A stretch of 64,000 nucleotides of DNA from Bacteroides caccae (lineage in GTDB: Bacteria > Bacteroidota > Bacteroidia > Bacteroidales > Bacteroidaceae), in NCBI RefSeq assembly GCF_002222615.2, contig NZ_CP022412.2:372001-436000 (forward strand), read 5' to 3'. The translations under genes and the position numbers were made by a program. Shown here one piece after another: positions 1-7,916 of this stretch. Under the pieces are notes generated by a model. The model was given only the letters and a program-made list of their open reading frames with translations. It was not told the DNA's origin and ran no database searches. Each line of letters starts with the position of its first letter. Position 1 is the stretch's first letter.

Positions 1-289
1 TCATTTCATCGCGATACCCCTGAAAGTTCTCTCTTAGAATCCGCCCGAAGTTTGTTTCGGCACTTCCGGGAACAGGACCGTAGTTGTTTGCCAAATCGAA
101 ATGAGTAATACCGTGATCGAAAGCATACTTTATCATATCGGTTGCCATGGTGAAGTCATCTACACTGCCGAAGTTATGCCATAATCCTAAAGAAATAAGA
201 GGTAGTTTCAGACCACTCCGACCACAATATTTATACTGCATCCGTTCGTAACGTTCGGTTGCCGGCTGATAAGCGAATGAATTATCCAT
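1..289 (-). CDS. Aldo/keto reductase, N-terminal part (cut by window edge)
   Basis: The first 96 codons of an NADPH-dependent aldo/keto reductase are visible; the rest lies beyond the left edge. The reading frame starts with ATG at 289 and runs MDNSFAYQPATERYERMQY. It then has the strand-1 pattern 'GRSGLKLPLISLGLWHNF' and the family hallmark 'GITHFDLANNYG', which holds the catalytic Asp and Tyr of the fold. The spacing and the later 'PGSAETNFGRIL' resemble the YghZ/L-glyceraldehyde-3-phosphate reductase branch, which reduces small aldehydes in the cytoplasm. A weak -7-like box lies at 338-345. It follows the MBOAT cassette on the same strand but is separated from it by a hairpin, so it is probably a separate unit. 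The substrate cannot be fixed from this part. Confidence 0.85.
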   Translation of the reverse strand, partial: MDNSFAYQPATERYERMQYKYCGRSGLKLPLISLGLWHNFGSVDDFTMATDMIKYAFDHGITHFDLANNYGPVPGSAETNFGRILRENFQGYRDEM

Positions 290-371
290 AAGATTCACGA
301 TTTATCTTTCCTATTACAAAAATCAATTTTTCTTCTACAAAGAAAGGGAAAAAAGCCTGCATAAACAAGAA

Positions 372-411
372 TCGGGAAATATACTTCATATTATTGAAAT
401 ACATTTCCCGA
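372..411 (-). terminator. Stem-loop after the O-acetylation cassette
   Basis: The arms TCGGGAAAT (372-380) and ATTTCCCGA (403-411) are perfectly complementary over 9 bp. The hairpin begins 25 bp after the stop of the MBOAT gene. Read on the minus strand it is followed by TTCTTGTTTAT, a moderate T-rich tail, so it is a plausible but not strong intrinsic terminator. Confidence 0.55.
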
Positions 412-435
412 CATAATTAAACAACACTAAAATCT

Positions 436-1929
436 TCAAAACTGGAAATAAATGAACGGCTGAATCTCCGAGCTTTTCATTTGAATAACTACATAAATCA
501 ACACTACCAACATCAATGCCTTTCCCACAAACGGCAGGCGAATAACACCTCGACAGACTGCATCCTCCCAACTATCAGGAGCAAAATGAAGCAGGAATCC
601 GAGTAACATTAATGCAAAGACTTTCCAATAACCTTCCAGCAGTTGCGGGAATAGTTGCGGACGGAAGGTAGTAACTATCTGTTTTAACATATCCATTGAA
701 TTTTGGAAATCTGCATTACGGAAGAAGATCCAGCAGAAACAAACAAAATGGAAGGTAATAATCACCCCGAAGACACGACGCCAGCCATGACTCTGTTCTC
801 CTTTCTTACGTCCGGTGATTGACATCCACATTTTATGCAAAGCCAGAGCAATGCCATGAAATGTTCCCCAAAGAACGAAGTTCCAGGAAGCCCCATGCCA
901 TAATCCACCCAAAAACATGGTGATTATCAGGTTCAGATACTGACGGAATTTTCCTTTTCGGTTGCCTCCCAATGATATATACAAATAGTCTTTCAGCCAA
1001 CTGGATAAAGAGATATGCCAGCGACGCCAAAATTCTGTAATGGAGGCCGACTTATAAGGAGAATTAAAGTTCAGATTGAAATGAAATCCCAGCAATAAGG
1101 CAATGCCGATAGCCATGTCACTATATCCTGAGAAGTCACAATAGATTTGTAAGGCATATCCATACACTCCCATAAGGTTCTCAACGCCCGAGTAGAGCGT
1201 CGGATTATCGAAAATACGTTCTACAAAGTTGACACTGATATAATCGGAGATGATTGCTTTCTTAAACAAACCGGAGAAAATCAGGAAGATTCCCCGTCCG
1301 AACATTTCCTGCGACACAAAGAGGGGTTTCCGGATTTGGGGAATAAAATCGCGGGCACGAACGATAGGTCCTGCTACCAATTGCGGAAAGAAAGACACAT
1401 AGAAGGCATAGTCCAACAGACTTGTCAATGGTTTTATATCTTTCCGATAAACGTCGATCGTATAACTCAACGACTGGAAAGTAAAGAATGAGATCCCTAC
1501 AGGCAGGAATATATCAAGTGCCGTAAACTCCCCTCCCATAAGGGAAGCAATCACTCCGCCCAGGAAATTCGTATATTTGAAATAAGCGAGAAGTCCCAGA
1601 TTGACACTAAGACTCAAAACTACCAGCCCTTTACGCTTCCAATAGCCTTCGGCACGCGCCATGAGCTGCGCCAAAAAGAAATCGCAAACCGTGACAAGAG
1701 CAAGCAGGAAGAAGTAGGTGCCGCTACTCTTATAATAGAAGTAATAAGAAAAGAGGGTGACAAACAGGATGCGGGCAGTGTGTTTATGCTGCAACAGCAC
1801 ATACACCACCAGGAAAGCGGTAAACAACCAAAGGAAGATGCCGCTACTGAATATCATCGGTGCCTGCGGGTCATAAGTAAGCACCTCTTTGATCCGGCTG
1901 AAATCTATATCAATGGGAAACATAGTCAT
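436..1929 (-). CDS. MBOAT family O-acyltransferase (AlgI/DltB-like)
   Basis: This is a 497-residue polytopic inner-membrane protein of the membrane-bound O-acyltransferase family. AlgI-type members pass acetyl groups across the membrane to extracytoplasmic glycans. Visible hallmarks are the tract WRRWHIS (about 301-307) and the invariant-His motif GGLWHGASWNF (about 341-351, His345), embedded in ten or more hydrophobic segments. The length is typical of AlgI. It is the last gene of a three-gene unit and overlaps the end of the upstream SGNH gene by up to 20 bp, which suggests translational coupling. Two in-frame ATGs (1929 and 1923) are possible. By analogy with alginate and other polysaccharide O-acetylation systems, it would supply acetyl groups that the SGNH partners place on or remove from the glycan. 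The glycan itself is unknown. Confidence 0.9.
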   Translation of the reverse strand: MTMFPIDIDFSRIKEVLTYDPQAPMIFSSGIFLWLFTAFLVVYVLLQHKHTARILFVTLFSYYFYYKSSGTYFFLLALVTVCDFFLAQLMARAEGYWKRKGLVVLSLSVNLGLLAYFKYTNFLGGVIASLMGGEFTALDIFLPVGISFFTFQSLSYTIDVYRKDIKPLTSLLDYAFYVSFFPQLVAGPIVRARDFIPQIRKPLFVSQEMFGRGIFLIFSGLFKKAIISDYISVNFVERIFDNPTLYSGVENLMGVYGYALQIYCDFSGYSDMAIGIALLLGFHFNLNFNSPYKSASITEFWRRWHISLSSWLKDYLYISLGGNRKGKFRQYLNLIITMFLGGLWHGASWNFVLWGTFHGIALALHKMWMSITGRKKGEQSHGWRRVFGVIITFHFVCFCWIFFRNADFQNSMDMLKQIVTTFRPQLFPQLLEGYWKVFALMLLGFLLHFAPDSWEDAVCRGVIRLPFVGKALMLVVLIYVVIQMKSSEIQPFIYFQF

Positions 1930-2833
1930 TATAAGCGTTGATTAAGGCCTGGTATAATAAATTTCCTTGCAGGATATATCCCTCGGGCAGATAATGCACG
2001 TGATCGGGACGCATCAGTTTGGCTTCCGTCCAGTTGACACAAGCACGACGTTTACCACCCACTACATCGTACATATCCCATACCAGCAGACGGTGTTCTT
2101 TGGCATAACGCCGAATGGTTTCGGACGCTGTTGCCGTGCGGGGATTGACAGCGTAAGTGCGGCGTCTCCGCCGTTGCCGGAAACTTTCGTAAGAACCGGG
2201 AGGGGTAGTCAGTAAAATAGATACGTTAGGAAGGCTATCCTGCAATAATTTAACAAGTTCGTCCATTTGGTTATAATGTACATTGACATTATAGCGCCGG
2301 TTGTGACTCTCGTTTGTGCCGAAAGAGAGAATCAACAGTTCGGGTTTCAGGGCGGCAATCTCGGCGATACGGTCCGGATGAGTAAAAGTAAGGCAAGTAG
2401 CACCGTTCACTCCCTTGTCTATGTAGGAGACTGCTCCGAATGTTTCTATCAATCGGGCACCCGTAGTCTGCGGATAGATATGTCCACGCACATGGCTATC
2501 GCCGATATGAACAATACGGACCGTATCTTCCGACAATCCGGCACGCACCTGGCGGAGCCGTTCAAATACGGGAGTCAATAAAGCAATGCTGTCGACAATC
2601 TCATTTCTTCCCATTCCGCGGAAAGCGGCAGGGAAAGAAAACTGTACAGAGATAGTATCATTCGCCCAGTTCATCTCCCTCAAGGGTTTGATTGTTTTCT
2701 GTTTCTTTCCGGGAGGGGGGCAGGCGGGAATCCGGTCTTGTGCCGCCAACTCCGAAAGAGAGAAGGGGGCGCCCAATATTCCTATAAGCGTAAGGATGAG
2801 AATGAAACCGGGCAGGTGTTTACTCTTTCTCAT
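1910..2833 (-). CDS. SGNH/GDSL hydrolase-fold protein of the O-acetylation cassette
   Basis: This is an exported protein of about 307 residues with an N-terminal signal or anchor (hydrophobic tract just after RKSKHLPG). SGNH blocks are visible (numbered from the in-frame GTG at 2839): GDSH at about 113-116 (nucleophile Ser115), GTNE at 174-177 (block III Asn), and DHVH at 279-282 (catalytic Asp and His of block V). The Ser-Asp-His triad is therefore complete. The ATG at 2833 is preferred over that GTG because an AGGAGG Shine-Dalgarno lies 8 bases before it. It overlaps the upstream SGNH gene by 14 bp and the downstream MBOAT gene, so the three are probably co-translated. The role is inferred as an acetyltransferase or acetylesterase working with the MBOAT protein in the periplasm, like AlgX/AlgJ in alginate modification. 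Confidence 0.82.
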   Translation of the reverse strand: MRKSKHLPGFILILTLIGILGAPFSLSELAAQDRIPACPPPGKKQKTIKPLREMNWANDTISVQFSFPAAFRGMGRNEIVDSIALLTPVFERLRQVRAGLSEDTVRIVHIGDSHVRGHIYPQTTGARLIETFGAVSYIDKGVNGATCLTFTHPDRIAEIAALKPELLILSFGTNESHNRRYNVNVHYNQMDELVKLLQDSLPNVSILLTTPPGSYESFRQRRRRRTYAVNPRTATASETIRRYAKEHRLLVWDMYDVVGGKRRACVNWTEAKLMRPDHVHYLPEGYILQGNLLYQALINAYNDYVSH

Positions 2834-4223
2834 AAGCACGCCTCCTGTCGTATTGTTCCTTACCGTATATCAATGTCTCATATAGCAATCCCGCCAGATG
2901 TTTGCCACCACGGAAGTTGATATGTGTATAATCGTAGTTCGCCATTGAAGGTTTGGCGTGTACCAGTTTCGCCATACTTCCCTCTCCTCCCATAGCCTCA
3001 AACATATTCCAGAAAGCGATACCACTTTCAGCAGCAATATTCTGCTGATAACGAATCAAGTTCTTTACTCCCGGCATAGTACGGAGGTCACCGGTTTCGG
3101 TTTTATAGTCCCGGTCGCCGACACTCAGCAATAAAATTCCCGCTTGCGGGAAACACTTTTTCAAATGGTTGATAGCCGTAAGTAATCCCTTTTGATAGTT
3201 GTCATAGTTCCGGCCACGCTCGGTAGCTACATTCAATCCATATTCAAGAATGATCAAATCATAAGGACGTTGCTCGTTGAACTGCCTCAACATCTGCTTC
3301 GGAATGCCACGCAAGGACAAACCCGAACTGCCGCGCAGCGAGAAGTTATCGAGAATGATTCCCTGCTTTCCGTCCATTGCCAATCCATAGAAAAGAGTAG
3401 AATCTGCACGGTCCACCGACCAGCGTATGGAACCGATACGCCCGTTCACCTGTATTTTTTGCAGATGGCCGGAAGCACCTAAAGAATAGCTCCGGCTTTC
3501 TCCCCGGTTCACACGGGCGGAGAGTTGCACGGAATCTCTGTTATAGAAGAAGATAGAAGCCTGTTGGCAGGTATCAAGCAGAGAAGCGTATTTATTCTGT
3601 CCCCGCAACTCAACATACGCCCCGCTACGAGGAATAAAATAATGGCCGGAGATGCCTTGTTTCTTCCGGTCGAAGTATACCGTATCCATTACCGAATGAC
3701 TGGACCAACCGCCGAATGTATGCCGCACCGTAGGACGGTAACCGCTTGTCATGGAAGTAATTGTAACGAAACCTACCCCGCAGCCTCCGAAACGTTTTTG
3801 GAACATTTCACGTAAGTCAGCTGTCATAATATCCGCTTCTATAAAAGAATCACCGAATACAGCGATACGGACAAGTTTATCATCCGCATCAGAATCAGAA
3901 GAAGAAGATGAAAGGCGGTCGAGGGCTTCATAAAAAGGAGCCATACCGCGCTGGGTAGAGTCACTATAATCTTCGATGCAAGTCATGCCGGCACGGCAGG
4001 TATCCACAAAAGCCGGTTTTATGACAGGAGGCAAGGGAATGCTGTCCGAGTCGGCTACTGCCGTTTCCGGTTCCGGATAACGGAGGTCACCCAGGATATC
4101 GACGCGCCTCATCGTGTGTCCGTCGATCGTTATAGCCGGAAGCCAATGAAGCCCGAATAAGGCGACAAACACAGTCAGCACAAGCCATAACGAATATTTC
4201 AAATAATTCTTTATAATCTCCAT
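2820..4223 (-). CDS. SGNH/GDSL hydrolase-fold protein, larger paralogue
   Basis: This is a protein of about 467 residues with one N-terminal membrane segment (KNYLKYSLWLVLTVFVALFG) and a periplasmic body. A Ser/Asp-rich linker (about residue 113-121) precedes the catalytic domain. SGNH elements are FGDSF (about 130-134, Ser133), YGLN (335-338) and DYTHIN (Asp438, His441). The wide gap between blocks I and III indicates an inserted beta-rich domain (about 195-300), as seen in some AlgX-like and OafB-like proteins. The start is taken at ATG 4223; the in-frame GTG at 4244 sits inside the putative structured leader. It is the first gene of the acetylation cassette. Two different SGNH proteins with one MBOAT suggests one donor-accepting and one transfer protein, but that division of labour is inference. 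Confidence 0.8.
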   Translation of the reverse strand: MEIIKNYLKYSLWLVLTVFVALFGLHWLPAITIDGHTMRRVDILGDLRYPEPETAVADSDSIPLPPVIKPAFVDTCRAGMTCIEDYSDSTQRGMAPFYEALDRLSSSSSDSDADDKLVRIAVFGDSFIEADIMTADLREMFQKRFGGCGVGFVTITSMTSGYRPTVRHTFGGWSSHSVMDTVYFDRKKQGISGHYFIPRSGAYVELRGQNKYASLLDTCQQASIFFYNRDSVQLSARVNRGESRSYSLGASGHLQKIQVNGRIGSIRWSVDRADSTLFYGLAMDGKQGIILDNFSLRGSSGLSLRGIPKQMLRQFNEQRPYDLIILEYGLNVATERGRNYDNYQKGLLTAINHLKKCFPQAGILLLSVGDRDYKTETGDLRTMPGVKNLIRYQQNIAAESGIAFWNMFEAMGGEGSMAKLVHAKPSMANYDYTHINFRGGKHLAGLLYETLIYGKEQYDRRRAYEKE

Positions 4224-4238
4224 TTCACCAATAGATAT

Positions 4239-4317
4239 AAGCACCTTTTTTAGTCCTTGGCCTTACCTGATGCCGAGAGAGGCTCATCGGCGCCGGAGCA
4301 CAAGCTCAACGGTGCTT
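4239..4317 (-). other. Candidate structured 5' leader RNA of the acetylation cassette
   Basis: Between the putative promoter and the first SGNH start, the transcript could close a 7-bp outer stem AAGCACC/GGTGCTT (4311-4317 with 4239-4245). Inside it lie at least two hairpins: GAGC/GCTC (4304-4307 with 4296-4299, loop of 4) and GCCGA/TCGGC (4287-4291 with 4272-4276). A 26-nt purine-rich strand follows, joining the last hairpin back to the outer stem. Outer stem plus internal helices is a multi-helix-junction layout typical of regulatory leaders. I do not recognise it as a named riboswitch class. The fold was found by eye, without thermodynamic or covariation support. Confidence 0.4.
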
Positions 4318-4333
4318 TGACATTTTCAGGCTG

Positions 4334-4341
4334 CAAAGATA
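4334..4341 (-). promoter_or_regulatory. -7 box for the O-acetylation cassette
   Basis: On the minus strand the sequence reads TATCTTTG, a perfect match to the Bacteroides -7 consensus TAnnTTTG. It lies 111 bases before the chosen SGNH start at 4223 and just upstream of the candidate structured leader. No good -33 element stands out. Confidence 0.55.
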
Positions 4342-4362
4342 GAGAAAAGCAAGAAAAAAGAA

Positions 4363-4394
4363 GGGAGAATCTACATTATTTATGAGATTCTCCC
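4363..4394 (-). terminator. Intrinsic terminator of the efflux operon
   Basis: The perfect 10-bp arms GGGAGAATCT (4363-4372) and AGATTCTCCC (4385-4394) enclose a 12-nt A/T-rich loop. On the minus strand the hairpin comes 28 bases after the stop of the PII-like gene and is followed by TTCTTTTTTCTTG, which fits a rho-independent terminator. Confidence 0.85.
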
Positions 4395-4422
4395 TCTTAG
4401 TTATTTATTTACCGGACAATTA

Positions 4423-4716
4423 TCAGATCGTCCGTTCAATATTCCATACAAATGCACGTAATCCCAACTGTTCAGTCTGCAAATCCATTTTGTGCAGTGT
4501 ATCCAACAACGGGTCTACTTTACTGTCATCGACCACCGTAAGGATAGCCGAACACATACTAGGCCATGCATGGCTTCCAAAATGCGGGTCACCAGTCTTG
4601 GAGCCACGTCCCTGTACCTTTTCGAGGTAAGTAAATCCGCGGCAACCCAAACGGTCGAGCAACGCCATGATTCGTTCGTAATAAGCCTGGTCGAATGTTA
4701 TTAATACTGATTTCAT
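4423..4716 (-). CDS. Small PII-like protein at the end of the RND operon
   Basis: This is a 97-residue cytoplasmic protein with no signal or membrane segment. It has an alternating beta-alpha-beta layout: the strand KSVLITFD, a helix with RIMALLDRLGCRGFTYLEKV, a loop rich in Gly, Ser and His (about 36-52), then SAILTVVDDSKVDPLLDTL and a C-terminal strand. This resembles the PII/GlnB ferredoxin-like fold and, by context, the DUF3240-type PII-like proteins found beside CusA-type RND pumps. It follows the RND permease with only a 12-bp gap and precedes the operon terminator. PII-like proteins bind small ligands through the T-loop and often control transporters; a role in regulating or sensing for the pump is inference. 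Start ATG 4716. Confidence 0.65.
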   Translation of the reverse strand: MKSVLITFDQAYYERIMALLDRLGCRGFTYLEKVQGRGSKTGDPHFGSHAWPSMCSAILTVVDDSKVDPLLDTLHKMDLQTEQLGLRAFVWNIERTI

Positions 4717-4728
4717 ATTTTTTTCCTG

Positions 4729-7700
4729 TTATTTCTTTATAATTTCATCTTTGTGGTCCTGGAAGTAAACATCTAATTCGCGTTGACGACGAAGTTTACG
4801 ACGACGGTTCTTGATACCTGTTCCTGCAAATACGCAATACAAGGTCGGAATCAGAACCAAGGTCAATACGGTAGATACCGTCAAACCACCGATTACGGCG
4901 ATTGCCATCGGACTCCACATTTCGGAACCCTGTCCGCCGCCGATAGCCATAGGGATCATACCCAAAACGGTTGTCGCAGTAGTCATCAATACCGGACGGA
5001 GACGACTCTTACCAGATGTCACCACAGAGTTTATCACCGCCATGCCTCGCTCTCGACAGAGAGTAATGTAGTCAATGAGCACGATACCGTTCTTCACCAC
5101 AATACCAATCAACATGATTCCTCCCAACAAACTCATTACACTCAACGTACTGCCCGTGAAGAACAATGCCATTAAGACACCACTAAACGCAAACGGCAAA
5201 GAGAACATGATAATGAACGGATAAGTCAATGATTCGAACTGTGCCGCCATTACGATAAATACAAGGATAACAATCAGGATACCGAGTGTACCCAAATCGC
5301 GGAACGAATCCTGCTGATCTTCGTACGACCCGGAAATCTGAATCGTCACTTCACCCGGAAGGTCCATTTTATCAATCACCTTGTTACCGGCAGCAACTAC
5401 ATCTCCCAACGGAGCACCGGAGATTACGGCAGAAACAGTCACAATACGTTCACGGTCTTTACGTTCAATGGTAGGAGGCGCAAAACGTTCGACTACCTTT
5501 CCGACATCTTTCACACGAACAGATTGTCCCTGTGCATTGTAAATAAGGATATTCTCCAGACTCTCCAAACTTGTACGGAATTCCGGAGCATAACGCACCT
5601 TGATATCATATTCATCCCCATCTTCACGGTATTTGGAAGCAACTGCACCGTTGATACGATTACGCAAATAGTTACCGGCTGTCGCAAGGTTCAACCCATG
5701 CATAGCCAGTTTCTCACGGTCGAAGTCAACCTGATATTCCGGCTGGTAATCGCTACGGCTGATGTTAACTTCAGTCACGCCCTTCACTTTCAGCAGTTCG
5801 CGTTTCAAACGGGCTGCCACACTATCGGTCACCGTCATATCATATCCGTATACCTCAAAGTCGGCACTTGCCTGAGCAGACATACCTGTATTACTACCTC
5901 CAAGGATTACCTGAGCCTTACTGAACTCCGGATATCCTTTCAAGTCTTCACGCATTTCATCGCAGACTGCCTCCAGGGTAATGTCACGATCGCCCGGGTC
6001 CACCAAACTGATGTTGAAAGATATAATGTGGGAACCGTTGTCCTGCATGGAAGCCCATGTATTATCGGAGTCAGCCTGACCAACTGTATAGTTACATACT
6101 TTCATAATATCCTTATACTTGGTCATCCACTGATTCGTCAGTTTCTCCGAAAGTTCCTGCGCTATCTCTTTACGCGTACCAATCGGCAACTCAAGCTGTA
6201 CGGCAATACGGGCATTATCCTGTGCGGGGAAGAATTCCGTACCGATCCCCTTTGCACACAGCAAGCTGACAATGAAGAAAGCAATACATCCCACGATAAC
6301 AATGGGACGATGACGAACCGCCCAGTTCAACATCTTTGCATACCAAGTATCGAGTGCGTCCAGCGCCTTCTCTATCGGAGTGAAAAAGAGTTTGAACATC
6401 TTCGACGGTTTCTTCTGTAAACGGAGCAACTGCGAACAGAGCATCGGCGTCAATGACAATGCCGCCACGGTGGAAATAAACATGATCGCACACATCATCC
6501 AACCCAACTGTTTGAAAAGTACACCGGACATACCGCTTACCATTGTCAAAGGGAAGAACACGGCAATCATTGTCAACGTAGAAGCGATTACGGAAATAGC
6601 CACCTCATTCGTACCGTGCACAGCCGCCTGTTTCGGATCGGAACCACGCTCAATATGCGTTGTCACGTTTTCGAGTACCACAATCGCATCATCCACCACC
6701 ATACCGATAGCAATAGAAAGGGACGAAAGCGAGATAATATTAATCGTATTCCCGGAAATAGCCAGATAAATAAAGGAGGCAATCAACGAAAGCGGAATCG
6801 TGATACAGATAATCAAGGTTGCACGCCAGCGTCCCAGGAAAAGGAACACGACAATGACAACGAACAGCAAAGCATACATTACGGTTTCCGCCAAACTATC
6901 AATCGTGTTCAAGATATTGTCAGACGTATCGACAATCACTCCCAGCTTCACGTCACTCGGCAAGTTTTTCTGCAAACGGGGAAGTGCCTCTTCTACCTTG
7001 CGGGAAATTTCTACCGAATTGGCACCCGATTGTTTCTGAACAACAATCATAGCTCCCTGCACACCGTTGTTATAGGTTTCCTGCGCACGCTCCTCTACTG
7101 TATCGACGATACGGGCAACGTCACGTAGAAAGATATTGGCTCCATTATGCGTGCCAACCACTACATCTGCCAACTGGCGGGAATCATCAAACTCTCCTTC
7201 TACACGCAACGAATATGTCTCGCTACCGATATCGAAGTTACCCCCGGGAATGTTCTTATTTTCAGCCCCGATAATGGAACTGATCGTTTCGATACTCAAG
7301 TTGTATGCTTCCAGTTTATTGGGGTCACAGTATACTTGGATCTCACGCTGAGGTGCACCACTGATAGATACTGTACCCACACCGGGAATACGTGCCAAGG
7401 GATTCACCACGCGGTCGTCCAGAATTTTATAAAGTGCCGACTGGCTCTCTTTCGCCTGGACGGAAAGCAGTACGATAGGAATCATATCCGTACTGAACTT
7501 GAAGATAATCGGATTCTCGACATCGTCGGGAAGCTGTGAACTTACCATGTCAAGCTTGTCACGTACATCATTCGTCAGGACGTCTATATCATTACCAAAC
7601 TCGAACTCCAGTGTTATCAATGACATATTCTCTGAAGAACGGGAGGTAATATGTTTCAGGTTGCTCACCGCGTTCAACGTATTTTCCAACGGGCGAGTCA

Positions 7701-7887
7701 CATTATTTTCTATATCCGAGGCACTTGCCCCCGGATAAGCAGTCATTACCATGATTGTATTCGTATCAATATCCGGATACAAGTCGATAGGTAACTTGGA
7801 CAAAGAGAAAAGGCCAAAGATCACCACTGCCAGAAAGCAGAGGGAGGTCATAATCGGTTTCTTAACCGCACCTTCGTATAAACTCAT
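4729..7887 (-). CDS. RND multidrug efflux permease (HAE1/AcrB type)
   Basis: This 1052-residue inner-membrane proton-driven pump has the size and 12-TM, two-fold layout of AcrB. It begins MSLYEGAVKKPIMTSLCFLA and holds the TM4 proton-relay motif GMVVDDAIVVLENV, with the adjacent acidic pair (AcrB Asp407/Asp408 equivalent). A second-half repeat is visible as IGIVVKNGIVLIDY. Large periplasmic docking/porter domains lie between TM1-2 and TM7-8. It takes substrates from the periplasm or membrane and passes them through the adaptor and TolC-like channel encoded just upstream. The acidic relay pair without the extra TM charges of metal pumps favours drug, bile salt or amphiphile export over metal export, but the substrate is not determinable here. 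Confidence 0.93.
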   Translation of the reverse strand: MSLYEGAVKKPIMTSLCFLAVVIFGLFSLSKLPIDLYPDIDTNTIMVMTAYPGASASDIENNVTRPLENTLNAVSNLKHITSRSSENMSLITLEFEFGNDIDVLTNDVRDKLDMVSSQLPDDVENPIIFKFSTDMIPIVLLSVQAKESQSALYKILDDRVVNPLARIPGVGTVSISGAPQREIQVYCDPNKLEAYNLSIETISSIIGAENKNIPGGNFDIGSETYSLRVEGEFDDSRQLADVVVGTHNGANIFLRDVARIVDTVEERAQETYNNGVQGAMIVVQKQSGANSVEISRKVEEALPRLQKNLPSDVKLGVIVDTSDNILNTIDSLAETVMYALLFVVIVVFLFLGRWRATLIICITIPLSLIASFIYLAISGNTINIISLSSLSIAIGMVVDDAIVVLENVTTHIERGSDPKQAAVHGTNEVAISVIASTLTMIAVFFPLTMVSGMSGVLFKQLGWMMCAIMFISTVAALSLTPMLCSQLLRLQKKPSKMFKLFFTPIEKALDALDTWYAKMLNWAVRHRPIVIVGCIAFFIVSLLCAKGIGTEFFPAQDNARIAVQLELPIGTRKEIAQELSEKLTNQWMTKYKDIMKVCNYTVGQADSDNTWASMQDNGSHIISFNISLVDPGDRDITLEAVCDEMREDLKGYPEFSKAQVILGGSNTGMSAQASADFEVYGYDMTVTDSVAARLKRELLKVKGVTEVNISRSDYQPEYQVDFDREKLAMHGLNLATAGNYLRNRINGAVASKYREDGDEYDIKVRYAPEFRTSLESLENILIYNAQGQSVRVKDVGKVVERFAPPTIERKDRERIVTVSAVISGAPLGDVVAAGNKVIDKMDLPGEVTIQISGSYEDQQDSFRDLGTLGILIVILVFIVMAAQFESLTYPFIIMFSLPFAFSGVLMALFFTGSTLSVMSLLGGIMLIGIVVKNGIVLIDYITLCRERGMAVINSVVTSGKSRLRPVLMTTATTVLGMIPMAIGGGQGSEMWSPMAIAVIGGLTVSTVLTLVLIPTLYCVFAGTGIKNRRRKLRRQRELDVYFQDHKDEIIKK

Positions 7888-7916
7888 ATATTATAATGTG
7901 TTAAGGTGATAAGGTA

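Noticed and set aside
5524..6420. 298-codon plus-strand frame inside the RND permease gene
   Set aside because: Antisense shadow of a strongly coding frame; Cys/His/Thr-rich composition without domains and no ribosome-binding site.
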